Assembly (NCBI RefSeq): GCF_016213215.1
Contig: NZ_JACRAW010000026.1
Location: 1-64,000, forward strand
DNA length: 64,000 nt
Source: Bradyrhizobium sp.
Lineage (GTDB): Bacteria; Pseudomonadota; Alphaproteobacteria; Rhizobiales; Xanthobacteraceae
Reading direction: 5' to 3'
Below the pieces are notes generated by a model, which ran no database searches, had not been told where the DNA came from, and worked only from the letters and a program-made list of their open reading frames with translations. The position numbers and the translations under genes were made by a program. Of the stretch, positions 1 to 10,766 are shown one piece after another (position 1 is the stretch's first letter; the number at the start of each line of letters is the position of its first letter).

Positions 1-62
1 AAGGCCCGGGTCCGGGCCTCATGGTTCGAGACGCGCCTTCGGCGCTCCTCACCATGAGGGTT
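1..62. repeat. Family B intergenic palindromic repeat (partial, at window edge)
   Basis: ggcctcatggttcgagacgcgccttcggcgctcctcaccatgaggg; same motif set recurs at ~28352, 54564 and 54880. Confidence 0.7.
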
Positions 63-113
63 GGAACGTCGCAACCTCAAAAGATTCATACCCTCTCAGG
101 ATGAGGTTGGCAG

Positions 114-203
114 CATGATTGCGAGGAGCGTGAGCGACGAAGCAATCCAGAATGCCTCCGCGGATGCATTCTGGATTGCTTCGCTTCCGCTCGCAATGAC
201 GGC
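114..203. repeat. Family A palindromic intergenic repeat (REP-like)
   Basis: gattgcgaggagcg...gaagcaatccagaat...attctggattgcttcg...cgcaatgacgg; imperfect inverted repeat with five other copies in the window. Confidence 0.8.
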
Positions 204-256
204 GTTGAGAAGACGTGCGCCACAAACTCGTCATTCCGGGGCGCGCGAAGCGCGAG

Positions 257-282
257 CTCTGATGTGCAATTGCACATCAGAG
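257..282. repeat. Perfect 26-bp palindrome
   Basis: ctctgatgtgcaattgcacatcagag is its own reverse complement. Confidence 0.9.
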
Positions 283-505
283 AATCCATAACCCCAGGCT
301 TGGGTCGGTTATGCGGGATCTGGGTCGATATCGACCGCCACAACTGCGCCCTCGGGTTATGGGTCCCTGCCCCCGTGCGCAATTGCGCACTAGGCGGGGA
401 CACACCGAAGTTGTGGCGCTTTGCTTGGTATCACGAATGGCGATTGCCCGGCGCATCACCTGGCGTAAGCTGTCGGCCGAACTAATTCACAGCAAAACGA
501 GCCCC

Positions 506-1876
506 ATGCCCGCCTTTCCCACTTCCACCACCGTTCTTGACTCCATCCTGTTCCGCGACGCCTTCGGGACGGCGCGCATGCGCGAGGTATTCTCGGACTT
601 TGCCTTGATCTCGCGTTATGCCGAGGTCGAGGTCGCGCTGGCGCGAGCCGAAGCGCGCTGCGGGGTCATTCCGCGGGAGGCGGCGGAAGCGATCGCGGCG
701 CGGACCGACGTTGCCGCGCTCGATTTCGACCTGCTGCGGCACGAGACCGATATCGTCGGCTATCCGATCCTGCCGCTGGTGCACCAGATCGCCAGGCAAT
801 GTGGCGAGGCGGGCCGCTACGTCCATTGGGGCGCGACGACGCAGGACATCATGGATACGGCCGTGGTCCTGCAGGTCCGCGACGGGCTGAAGATCATCGA
901 AAGCGACATCGCCGAGTTGCGCGACATCCTGGCCGACCTTTCCAGGCGACACCGCTCAACTCCCATGGCCGGCCGCACCCATCTGCAGCAGGCGCTGCCG
1001 GTGACCTTCGGCTACAAGACCGCGATCTGGCTCGCGATGTTCGATCGCCATGCCGAACGGCTCGAACAATTGAAGCCGCGCGTGCTGGTCGGCCAGTTCG
1101 CGGGCGCCGCCGGCACGCTGGCTTCGCTCGGGAACAAGGGCTTTGAGGTGCAGCAGGCGCTGTGCGAGGAACTCGCCCTTTCCGTTCCCGCCTCCACCTG
1201 GCATGTCGCGCGCGACGGCTTGGCGGAGGCGGTGAATTTCCTGGCGCTGGTTGCCGGAACGCTCGGCAAGATCGCCCTCGACATCATGATCATGGCTTCG
1301 ACCGAATTTGCCGAGGTTTACGAGCCCTTTGTAAAGGGACGCGGTGCCTCTTCCACCATGCCGCAGAAACGCAACCCGATTTCGTCCGAACTGATGCTCG
1401 CCGCGTCCAAGGCGGTGCGCCAGCATGCCGGGCTGATGCTCGATGCCATGGTGCAGGATTTCGAACGCGCCACCGGCCCCTGGCATGCCGAGTGGATGGC
1501 GATCCCGGAAAGTTTTGTGCTGACGGCCGGCGCGCTGCATCAGGCCAAGTTCGCGCTATCCGGGCTGGTCGTAGACGAAAAGAGGATGGAGGAGAATCTT
1601 GCCATCAGCCGCGGGCTGATCGTGGCCGAGGCCGTGATGATGGGACTCGCGCCGCAGATCGGCCGTCAGGAAGCGCATGATGTCGTCTACGACGCGTGCC
1701 GGCTCGCCAACGAAAAGGGCCTGCGACTGGCGGATGCCTTGTCGGCCGATCCCCGCGTTTCAGAGCGCATCGACCGGGCGAGGATCGAGGCGCTGACTTC
1801 GCCGGAAAATTATCTTGGCCTTGCCCCCGAAATGGTGGATCGCGTGCTCGCCTCTAAGGAGCGTCGGAAATCGTGA
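506..1876 (+). CDS. Lyase of fumarase/aspartase superfamily (adenylosuccinate lyase / 3-carboxy-cis,cis-muconate cycloisomerase-like)
   Basis: Signature GRGASSTMPQKRNPISSE and HWGATTQDIMDTA; start chosen at ATG 506 inside ORF 311..1876. Confidence 0.85.
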   Translation: MPAFPTSTTVLDSILFRDAFGTARMREVFSDFALISRYAEVEVALARAEARCGVIPREAAEAIAARTDVAALDFDLLRHETDIVGYPILPLVHQIARQCGEAGRYVHWGATTQDIMDTAVVLQVRDGLKIIESDIAELRDILADLSRRHRSTPMAGRTHLQQALPVTFGYKTAIWLAMFDRHAERLEQLKPRVLVGQFAGAAGTLASLGNKGFEVQQALCEELALSVPASTWHVARDGLAEAVNFLALVAGTLGKIALDIMIMASTEFAEVYEPFVKGRGASSTMPQKRNPISSELMLAASKAVRQHAGLMLDAMVQDFERATGPWHAEWMAIPESFVLTAGALHQAKFALSGLVVDEKRMEENLAISRGLIVAEAVMMGLAPQIGRQEAHDVVYDACRLANEKGLRLADALSADPRVSERIDRARIEALTSPENYLGLAPEMVDRVLASKERRKS

Positions 1877-1968
1877 CGATGTTCCGCCTGCATGCGGCCG
1901 ACGCGGAAAGCTATTGCGCCGTGCGATGTTCTGCTTAAATGGAAATGTAGTACAGGAGAAGACCTGGC

Positions 1969-3222
1969 ATGACTGCACAGCGCGATTCGGCAACTGTCAT
2001 CGATCCCGTGAAACTCGACCGGCTCGCCGAGGTCGCGGTGAAGGTGGGGCTGGGCTTGCGCCCCGGCCAGGACCTGTTGCTCACGGCGCCCGCGGTGGCG
2101 CTGCCGCTGGTGCGACGAATTGCCGAGCACGCTTACAAGGCCGGAGCCGGGCTGGTGACCCCCTTTCTGTCGGACGAAGAGGTGACGCTGTCGCGTTATC
2201 GCTTCGGCGCCGACCCCAGTTTCGATCGCGCCGCGGGCTGGCTCTATGAGGCAATGGCGAAAGCGTTCTCGGAGAACACCGCGCGCCTTGCCATCGTCGG
2301 CGACAACCCGATGCTGCTGTCGGGCGAGGATCCTGCCAAGGTTTCGCGCGCCAACAAGGCCAATTCCCTGGCCTACCAGCCGGCGCTGGAAAAGATCGTC
2401 AATTACGACACCAACTGGAACATCATCGCCTATCCCAGTCCGTCCTGGGCGAAGCAGGTGTTCCCCGGCGATTCCGAGGACGTCGCGGTCGGGAAGCTGG
2501 CCGAGGCGATCTTTGCGGCCTCGCGTGTCGATCGCGAGGACGCGGTCGCGGCCTGGGCAGGGCATAATGCCGTCCTGCGCGAGCGCACCGATTGGATGAA
2601 CGGCCAGCGCTTCAAGGCGCTGCATTTCAAGGGGCCGGGCACCGACCTCACCGTCGGGCTCGCCGACGGTCATGAATGGGAAGGCGGCGCCTCCACATCC
2701 AAGAGCGGCATCGTCTGCAATGCCAACATCCCGACCGAGGAAGTCTTCACCACGCCGCATTGCCGGCGCGTTTACGGCCACGTCGTCTCTTCCAAGCCGC
2801 TGTCCTATCAGGGCACGCTGATCGACAACATCGCCGTGCGCTTCGAGGACGGCCGCATTGTCGATGCCAGGGCCTCGCGCGGCGCAGAAGTATTGAACAA
2901 GGTGCTCGACACCGACGAGGGCGCGCGTCGCCTCGGCGAGGTCGCGCTGGTGCCGCATTCCTCGCCGATCTCGCAGAGCGGCCTGCTCTTCCTCAACACG
3001 CTGTTCGACGAGAACGCGGCTTCCCACATCGCGCTCGGCCAGTGCTATTCGAAGTGCTTCATCAACGGCACCAAGCTCACGCCGCAGCAGATCGCAGCCC
3101 AGGGCGGCAACCAGAGCCTCATCCATATCGACTGGATGATCGGTTCGGCCAACACCGACATCGACGGCATCAAGGCCGACGGCAGCCACGTGCCGGTGTT
3201 CCGCAAGGGCGAGTGGGCTTGA
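1969..3222 (+). CDS. M29-family aminopeptidase
   Basis: Full-length ORF; motifs GTDLTVGL, EVFTTPHCRRVYGHVVSSKPL, HIDWMIGS typical of thermophilic-type M29 aminopeptidases. Confidence 0.85.
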   Translation: MTAQRDSATVIDPVKLDRLAEVAVKVGLGLRPGQDLLLTAPAVALPLVRRIAEHAYKAGAGLVTPFLSDEEVTLSRYRFGADPSFDRAAGWLYEAMAKAFSENTARLAIVGDNPMLLSGEDPAKVSRANKANSLAYQPALEKIVNYDTNWNIIAYPSPSWAKQVFPGDSEDVAVGKLAEAIFAASRVDREDAVAAWAGHNAVLRERTDWMNGQRFKALHFKGPGTDLTVGLADGHEWEGGASTSKSGIVCNANIPTEEVFTTPHCRRVYGHVVSSKPLSYQGTLIDNIAVRFEDGRIVDARASRGAEVLNKVLDTDEGARRLGEVALVPHSSPISQSGLLFLNTLFDENAASHIALGQCYSKCFINGTKLTPQQIAAQGGNQSLIHIDWMIGSANTDIDGIKADGSHVPVFRKGEWA

Positions 3223-3386
3223 GGCTTGGCCGTAAGCGGCAGATCGCCGCAGAAAGGGCGGTGCGCCGGATTGTCCGGCAGGGCGTAAGGAATCGTTAAA
3301 AGCCGGCGACTAGCGTCGCAGCGCGTATTTCTGGCTGCCGAAGTTCGGCCGGCCTGAGCCTGATTGAAGCTTTTTCGAGGTTAACG

Positions 3387-3842
3387 ATGTCCCGCGCGCT
3401 CATTGAAACCGGCAATACCAGCGTTGAACTGGAACTGCGTCCGATCGAACCCTCTTGGGTCATCGAGGGCAATCCGGTGTCGCACTCGAGCATCCTCTCG
3501 ACGAGCTCGGACGGCACCGCCTCGACCATCGTGTGGTCGTGCACCGAGGGCAAGTTCAACTGGTACTACGATTTCGACGAAACCATCATGATTCTGGAAG
3601 GAAGCATCGTGATCGAGAGCGATGGCATGCCTCCCAAGCGTTATGGCCCCGGCGACGTCATCTTCTTCCGCGACGGCGCCCACGCCAAATGGCACGTCGA
3701 AGGCTACGTCAAGAAGATCGCCTTCTGCCGCAAGACCAACCCGGCGCTCATCGGCTTTGCGGTCCGCGTGATCAACAAGCTCAAGCGGATGATGTCCGCG
3801 CCCAGCCAACCCCGTCCGGCCAGCCTGATCGGCACGGGCTAG
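3387..3842 (+). CDS. Cupin domain-containing protein
   Basis: FNWYYDFDETIMILEGSIVIESDGMPPKRYGPGDVIFFRDGAHAKWHVEGYVKKIAFCR cupin pattern. Confidence 0.8.
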   Translation: MSRALIETGNTSVELELRPIEPSWVIEGNPVSHSSILSTSSDGTASTIVWSCTEGKFNWYYDFDETIMILEGSIVIESDGMPPKRYGPGDVIFFRDGAHAKWHVEGYVKKIAFCRKTNPALIGFAVRVINKLKRMMSAPSQPRPASLIGTG

Positions 3843-3937
3843 AACGAGCCTCGCGACCAGCTTCCCGGCGCCTTCGAGAAACAAGGCTCCGCGCCGCGCC
3901 CACGCTCCTCATCGGGAAGGTCGCGGCGCTCTGCTAT

Positions 3938-4480
3938 TCAGGGCATGCTGCGCCTTGCAAGAACTTCGACCACTAGGCGCCAGTTCGACGCGCCGGACGC
4001 CATCGCTTCGCCGAGCCAGTGAAACGAATGCGGCGTGATTTCTGTAAAGCTCCAGCGCGAGGAGTCGCCGGATTCGGTCGTTCCCTCCTGGACGATGTCG
4101 TTGCCACGGGCACGGCCGATCTGGTGGCGAAAGACGCTTCGTCCGGGATCGATCCACCAGATCCGCCAGGCATCGATCGTGGGGTCGTACACGCGCAGCG
4201 TCGTTCCGTACCAGTTGCCGGCGATCGGAAACGGCGTCGCACCCTTGCGTTCGGCAAGACGCGGAATCATCCACACATCCTGGACGGCGCGCCCTTCCAG
4301 CACCCAGCCGAAGTGGATCTCGCCGGTTGCGCGGTGGCTGGCGCCGTCCGGTGCGTGCGCTATGATCTCGGCGTCCCAATCGCCGACAAACCGTCCGTAA
4401 AGCTGCAGTTTTGCGGCGAGCTCCGGGTCGGGCCCGCTCGCATGCAGGACCGCGGCAAAGCCGTTGTGTCCAATTTCCAT
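3938..4480 (-). CDS. Hypothetical protein (DUF1579-like)
   Basis: ORF with LQLYGRFVGDWDAEI...HFGWVLEGRAVQDVWMIP; start MEIGHNGF chosen. Confidence 0.55.
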   Translation of the reverse strand: MEIGHNGFAAVLHASGPDPELAAKLQLYGRFVGDWDAEIIAHAPDGASHRATGEIHFGWVLEGRAVQDVWMIPRLAERKGATPFPIAGNWYGTTLRVYDPTIDAWRIWWIDPGRSVFRHQIGRARGNDIVQEGTTESGDSSRWSFTEITPHSFHWLGEAMASGASNWRLVVEVLARRSMP

Positions 4481-4555
4481 CCTGACCTCCGGTTGGACCT
4501 CGAGTTCAGCATGAGCGAGCCCCGGCAACTTGGAGAAAATTGCTCCCGGAACCGA

Positions 4556-5374
4556 TCAGACGCCTTCGAGGATGATGACCGTCGGCGTGCCCGGCAGCGT
4601 GTCGCGGGAAATTCGCAACGTGCGCTCGCCGCGCTGGTCGATCTCGAACTGCTGGCCGATGCGGCGCATGAAATCGCTGAGCGGCGTCGCGAAGCGGTGC
4701 ATGGGCAGAACCACGGAGGCGCGCAGGCGGCGCGTGATGTCCGACATGCCCTCGAGCGACATGGTGTAGGTGCCGTCGATCGGGACCATGACGATGTCGA
4801 GCCGTCCGATCGCCGCGAAGTGGCTGTCGTCGAGCTTGTGGTGCAGGTGGCCGAGATGGCCGATGCACAGGCCTGCAACCTCGAAGATGAAGATCGAATT
4901 GCCGTCGCGGATCATCGCGCCGCCGAAGTCGTCGCCGAAATAGCGGCGGATGTCGGTCGTGATGTTGCGGACGAAAACGTCGCCGACACGTGTTGCGATC
5001 TGGGCGGGCTTGCCGTCCTCGCCCCAGCCGTGAAGCACGTGGGGAATGCGGCTGTCGGGAAAGAGGGTGTAATGCGTGCCGTGCGCCCGGTTCATGGTAA
5101 CGACGTCGGGCAGGCGGCCGATCTGGTAGGCGCCGCTGTAGTCGGTCGCGATCCGGACGCCCGCCGGGGTATCGATGAAATAGGTGGAATGTCCGGCATA
5201 GGTGATCGCGACTTCGGGCGCACTGGCCGCAAGCCGCCGAAAGGCAACCGGCTCGGCGCGCGGCGGAGCGCTCGCCATGGCGAGGCACTCGCTGCGTCGC
5301 ACGGCGTCCTGCGCAAAGGCGGAGCCGATGAATGTGCCGAAGAGCGCAAGTGCTGTGCAGAGCGATCGCCACAT
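4556..5374 (-). CDS. MBL-fold (COG2220-like) hydrolase with degenerate HxHxDH motif
   Basis: GHSTYFIDTPAGVRIATDY, CIGHLGHLHHKL, RASVVLPMHRF; canonical HxHxDH position reads RAHGTH; N-terminal signal peptide. Confidence 0.7.
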   Translation of the reverse strand: MWRSLCTALALFGTFIGSAFAQDAVRRSECLAMASAPPRAEPVAFRRLAASAPEVAITYAGHSTYFIDTPAGVRIATDYSGAYQIGRLPDVVTMNRAHGTHYTLFPDSRIPHVLHGWGEDGKPAQIATRVGDVFVRNITTDIRRYFGDDFGGAMIRDGNSIFIFEVAGLCIGHLGHLHHKLDDSHFAAIGRLDIVMVPIDGTYTMSLEGMSDITRRLRASVVLPMHRFATPLSDFMRRIGQQFEIDQRGERTLRISRDTLPGTPTVIILEGV

Positions 5375-5461
5375 GGTCCATCCCCCAATGTGGCGAAAAG
5401 TCTATCGCGCCATCGAGCGCCCGGCCATGGTCCGGCGATCAAGAGCGCGTCAGCGGCATGT

Positions 5462-6984
5462 TCACTCCCGCTGCGGGCTGAACTTCCAGGTCGCGGCGAC
5501 GAGGCCCGCGGTGATCAGGCCGCTGACGATGCCGGCGATGGGGAGGGCGAGCGCCAGCGCCGACGTCGAGGCCCAGCCGATCGAGGAGAAGGCTTCGGCG
5601 AAGGTTGCAAGGCGCGAGGAGGTCTGGCGACGTCGGAATTGGCTGCGTTTGGCCTGGACCCTGAACCAGAGCTGGATCGCGGTGGCCGAGGCCGCAGCGA
5701 TGGCAACTCCGCCGGTCGTGACCGCAGCCTGCCACGGCGAGGCGAGGGCAAGCACGGCGACCATCGGCATGAAGATGACGGCGATTGCGATCAACACCAC
5801 CTCGATCTTGGCGCGGATCACCCGGGCGGGCGGCAGTGGCGCGGTCGCGACCAGATCGGGTGCGTCTTCGCCCGAGATGGTGAGCCAGGCAAGACCGCCC
5901 GCGAGCTGGCCCGCCGCCATGACGACAACCGGGGTGATCAGGATGATCGCCAGCGAGGAATCGGCGAAGCTGCGCCACAACAACACTGCCGGCGGCAGCA
6001 GATAGAACAACTGCATCAGTGTCTGGGAAATCAGCCAGGGATCGCGCGCCAGCAGCGCGAATTCCTTCCGTCGCAGCACCTGCTGGCGCGAGCCGGGGCG
6101 AAAGCCCCCTGTGCGCGGTCGTCGGCGCGTGGAAGTGCCCTGGGCAGCCGCATCGATCGCGGTGTCGGCAAAGCGTCCCGAGAAGAGCGCCATGACGGCG
6201 CCGAGCAGCAAGAGGCCGAGGGCCAGGAGCAGTAGCAGCGCCTCGATGTCGCCGATCGCCGCCCGCGCCGGCCACCAAAGGATGCTGTCCGTATCCGGCG
6301 CATAGGCCGCAGCCGCCTCGGAGGTGACGACCGCAAACCGCGACAGCGTACCGTATGACATGATCGCAGCAATCTGCAGCGCGATGATGAAGCCGGCGCC
6401 GATGATCGCGGCAAGGACCTGGGCGATCAGGCGGGTCCGCGCCGGGCCGATCAGGCGAAACAGCACGATGGTGACGGCGATCGCGACCGCCGCTGCCGAC
6501 AGCCCGATCGCGGCCACCACGCCGAAGGCCGACAGCCATCTTGCGCCCCCGCCGATCACCAGCACATCGATGAAGGGTGTCGAGAACAACAGCGCCATCG
6601 CCGTTACCGCGAGCGCGATCGCGGCAATGCGCACCGAGAAGACGTTGGCGAGGTTGACCGGCGAGGACATGATCAGGTCGAGATCGGCACGGGCATAGAA
6701 CACCCGCGTCACCGATTCGATCGCCTGCGACAGCATGAGGGTCCACGCCATCACGATCGTCGAGGTGATGACGATCAGCGAGGATTTGTCGAGCGGCAGT
6801 ACAAGGTCGGAAAAGCGGCCGACCACGGCCCAGGCCGGCAGGTGCATAATGGCGGCGAACGCGACGAGGCCGACGGCGACCGCGGGTCGACGCTTGCGCC
6901 GTCCGCCCGTCATCATGGCCAGCCACTCGCGCCAGGCCAGGCGAAGTTCATGCCGGGCGAACCAGGTGAGCGCGGTCGTCGAGC

Positions 6985-6988
<4 letters not shown>
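5462..6988 (-). CDS. ABC-2-type transporter permease
   Basis: Multi-TM ORF overlapping the downstream end of an ABC ATPase ORF. Confidence 0.75.
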
Positions 6989-7734
<746 letters not shown>

Positions 7735-7977
7735 GAAGGGACACCCTGCGGTTTTGCGTCGCAAGGACCATGACCCCAAGATATTTCGGCCGGGTGAATC
7801 GGCGGCGGACAATTCCGCGTTCCGGGATCAACAGCAGCTTTGTTGACAGGTCTTCGCTGTTCAGGCTGAATTGGTTCGCACAATGCGACGCTTCCAAGAG
7901 CCCAAAGGCCGGGAAGCGGTCAATGCGGCAAGGCGGTCCAAGAACCGTCGCCGCCTCCAGGGAGGGAGCTAACGGGG

Positions 7978-8853
7978 ATGCTGGACTTTGTTCAGCAGCT
8001 GGTGAGCGGTGTTGCGCTTGGCTGCGTCTACGGCCTGATCGCGCTCGGCTTTGTGCTCGTCTACAAGGCCACCGAGGTCGTTAATTTCGCGCAGGGCGAC
8101 CTGATGATGCTGGGCGGCTTTTTCGCCTTCACCTTCATCGGCATGCTCGGCTTGAACTACTGGCTCGGCTTCGCCGGCGCAGTTGCGGCAATGGCGCTGT
8201 TCGGCATGCTTGCCGAACGGCTGGTGGTGCGCCCGATCCTGGGCTACCCGCAATTCTCCATCATCATGGCGACCATCGGGCTCGGTTTCTTCCTGCGCTC
8301 GGTCTCCGGCATGATCTGGGGCACCGACGACTTCAAGATCGATACGCCGTTCAGCCAGGGCGTAGTGCGCATCGGCTCGCTGGTGCTGGCCGATGACAAG
8401 CTGTCCGTGATCGCCGCGACCATCATCCTCTGCACGCTGCTCTATCTGTTCTTCAACAAGACGACGCTGGGCACGGCGATGCGGGCGAGTTCGGAGAACA
8501 TGCTCGCCGCCTATTACATGGGAATTCCAGTCAAGCGCGTGGTTTCAATCGTCTGGGCGATCAGCGCCGCGGTTGCGGGCTGCGCCGGCGTGCTGCTCGC
8601 GCCCATCACCTTCGTTCATTCCAATGTCGGACTGGTGCTCGGTCTGAAGGCCTTTCCCGCCGCCGTGCTCGGCGGCTTCGGCTCGATACCTGGTGCGGTG
8701 GTCGGCGGCGTTCTCATCGGCGTGATCGAGAGCATGGCCGGCTTTTATCTGGCGGAGGGCTGGAAGGATGTCGCGCCCTATGTCGTTCTGCTGGCCGTGC
8801 TGCTGCTCAAGCCCGAAGGCCTGTTCGGCCTTCACATACGCAAGAAGGTCTGA
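7978..8853 (+). CDS. Branched-chain amino acid-type ABC transporter permease (LivH family)
   Basis: LVSGVALGCVYGLIALGFVLVYKATEVVNFAQGDLMMLGGF. Confidence 0.92.
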   Translation: MLDFVQQLVSGVALGCVYGLIALGFVLVYKATEVVNFAQGDLMMLGGFFAFTFIGMLGLNYWLGFAGAVAAMALFGMLAERLVVRPILGYPQFSIIMATIGLGFFLRSVSGMIWGTDDFKIDTPFSQGVVRIGSLVLADDKLSVIAATIILCTLLYLFFNKTTLGTAMRASSENMLAAYYMGIPVKRVVSIVWAISAAVAGCAGVLLAPITFVHSNVGLVLGLKAFPAAVLGGFGSIPGAVVGGVLIGVIESMAGFYLAEGWKDVAPYVVLLAVLLLKPEGLFGLHIRKKV

Positions 8854-8856
8854 GCC

Positions 8857-10008
8857 ATGCGGTTTCTGTTCAAGACCGATTACGAGGACGACATCCGGCT
8901 GTTTCCGCACTCCGGCTACTTCGTCTCCTATGGCATCTTGTTCGCGCTGCTGCTGACCGCGCCCTACGTGCTCTCCAGCTACTTGATGAGCCAGCTGGTC
9001 TTCGTCTGCATCTACGCGACCGTGGGCGTGGCCCTGCTGATCCTGACCGGCTTCACCGGCCAGGCCTCGCTGGGACATGCTGCCTTCCTCGCGATCGGCG
9101 CCTATACGGCCGCCTACCTTCAGCAGTTCGACGTGCCGTTTCCGGTCTATTTCCTCGCTGCGGGGTTGTTGACCGGGGTGGTCGGCGCGCTGGTCGGATT
9201 TCCGGCGCTGCGCCTGCAGGGCATCTATCTCGTGATCGCGACCATCTCCTTTGCCTTCATTGTCGAGGAAATCCTGGCGCGTTGGGAAAGCGTCACCCAT
9301 GGCAACGAAGGCATGCGGGTCAAGACGCTGTACCTGTTTGGTACCGCGGTGTCGCGTGACAGCCCCGCCTTCTACTTCCTTTGCCTGGCTGTGCTGGTCC
9401 TGACCATCGTCGGCGCCCTCAACCTCCTGCGGTCACCGACGGGGCGGGCCTTTGTCGCGATCCGAGACAGCGAGACCGCTGCCCGCAGCATGGGCATCAA
9501 CGTCTCCCTCTACAAGGTAAAGTCGTTCGCGATTTCGGCCGCGATCACCGGTCTGGCCGGCTGCCTCTTCGCGCACAAGCTATCCTTCATCAGTCCGGAA
9601 ATGTTCACCCTGCAGCTCTCGATCGAGTTCATCATCGTGATCCTGATCGGGGGCACGTTCAGCCTGCACGGCGCGGTGCTGGGCGCCATCTTCATCGTCA
9701 TGATCGATCCCTTCCTGACGTATCTCAAGGACGACATGCCGGGCCTGATCGCCGGAATGGCCGCAACGATGGGCGCCGGCAGCGAGCGCGCGGCACACAT
9801 CCAGGACAGTGTCGCGGCGTTCGCGTCCCTCAACGGCCTCAAAGGCGCGATCTACGGCATCATCATCGTCCTGTTCGTCCTGTTCGAGCCACTCGGCCTC
9901 TACGGCCGCTGGCTGAAGATCAAGCTCTACTTCCAGCTCTTCCCGCTCTACAAGCGCGCCACTTTCAAGCGGCAGAAGATCTACGTGAAATCGGAGCGGA
10001 ACCGATGA
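8857..10008 (+). CDS. Branched-chain amino acid-type ABC transporter permease (LivM family)
   Basis: GFTGQASLGHAAFLAIGAYTAAYL; follows LivH directly. Confidence 0.92.
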   Translation: MRFLFKTDYEDDIRLFPHSGYFVSYGILFALLLTAPYVLSSYLMSQLVFVCIYATVGVALLILTGFTGQASLGHAAFLAIGAYTAAYLQQFDVPFPVYFLAAGLLTGVVGALVGFPALRLQGIYLVIATISFAFIVEEILARWESVTHGNEGMRVKTLYLFGTAVSRDSPAFYFLCLAVLVLTIVGALNLLRSPTGRAFVAIRDSETAARSMGINVSLYKVKSFAISAAITGLAGCLFAHKLSFISPEMFTLQLSIEFIIVILIGGTFSLHGAVLGAIFIVMIDPFLTYLKDDMPGLIAGMAATMGAGSERAAHIQDSVAAFASLNGLKGAIYGIIIVLFVLFEPLGLYGRWLKIKLYFQLFPLYKRATFKRQKIYVKSERNR

Positions 10009-10763
10009 GCTATTTTCGCGCCGAGAACCTCGCGCTTCATTTCGGTGGCCTCAAGGCGGTCGACGCGGTGAGCTTTGCCGTCGAGAAAGGCGAGATCCTC
10101 TCGATCATCGGGCCCAATGGCGCGGGCAAGAGCTCGATCTTCAACCTGATATCGCGCATCTACAGTCCGACCTCGGGCAAGATCTTCTTTGAGGACCAGG
10201 ACATCACGGAACAGCCGCCTTACGCGATCGCCAGGCTCGGCATTGCGCGTACCTTCCAGAATATCGAGCTGTTCGAGAATGCCACCGTCCTCTCCAACCT
10301 GCTGGTCGGGCGCCATCGGCATTCCACCACCCAGCTCTGGCAGGAGTTGCTGTTCCTGCCGAGCGTGCGCGCGAATGAAAAGGCGCATCGCCGCCGGGTC
10401 GAGCAGGTCATCGAATTTCTCGATCTCGAACCCTATCGCGACAAGCTGATCTCGGGCTTGCCCTATGGCGTGCGCAAGGTGATCGAGCTTGCGCGGGCGC
10501 TTTCCTCCGAGCCGAAGCTGATCCTCCTCGATGAGCCGTCGTCGGGGTTGAACGTCGAGGAGACCGACGACATGTCGTTCTGGATCCGCGACATGAGGAC
10601 CGAGCTCGGCATCACCGTGCTGATGGTCGAGCACGACATGTCGCTGGTCAACCGCGTCTCCGATCGCGTGATTGCGCTCAACTCCGGACGGGTGCTGGCG
10701 ATGGGGCCGCCCGCCGAAGTACAGCAGCATCCGGACGTCGTTGCGGCCTATCTCGGAGCGTGA
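10005..10763 (+). CDS. Branched-chain amino acid-type ABC transporter ATP-binding protein (LivG family)
   Basis: MSYFRAENLALHFGGLKAVDAVSF, Walker A GPNGAGKSS; 4-bp ATGA overlap with LivM. Confidence 0.9.
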   Translation: MSYFRAENLALHFGGLKAVDAVSFAVEKGEILSIIGPNGAGKSSIFNLISRIYSPTSGKIFFEDQDITEQPPYAIARLGIARTFQNIELFENATVLSNLLVGRHRHSTTQLWQELLFLPSVRANEKAHRRRVEQVIEFLDLEPYRDKLISGLPYGVRKVIELARALSSEPKLILLDEPSSGLNVEETDDMSFWIRDMRTELGITVLMVEHDMSLVNRVSDRVIALNSGRVLAMGPPAEVQQHPDVVAAYLGA

Positions 10764-10766
10764 CCC

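Noticed and set aside
49-485. Overlapping short ORFs at the start of the window
   Set aside because: Located in palindromic repeats; no plausible coding function
1810-3189. 459-aa minus-strand ORF antisense to the M29 aminopeptidase
   Set aside because: High-GC shadow ORF; the plus-strand frame has clear family motifs and a plausible start
4019-6235. 738-aa plus-strand ORF
   Set aside because: Spans two or three well-supported minus-strand genes; composition (R/D/A/G-rich, no motifs) is typical of antisense shadow frames
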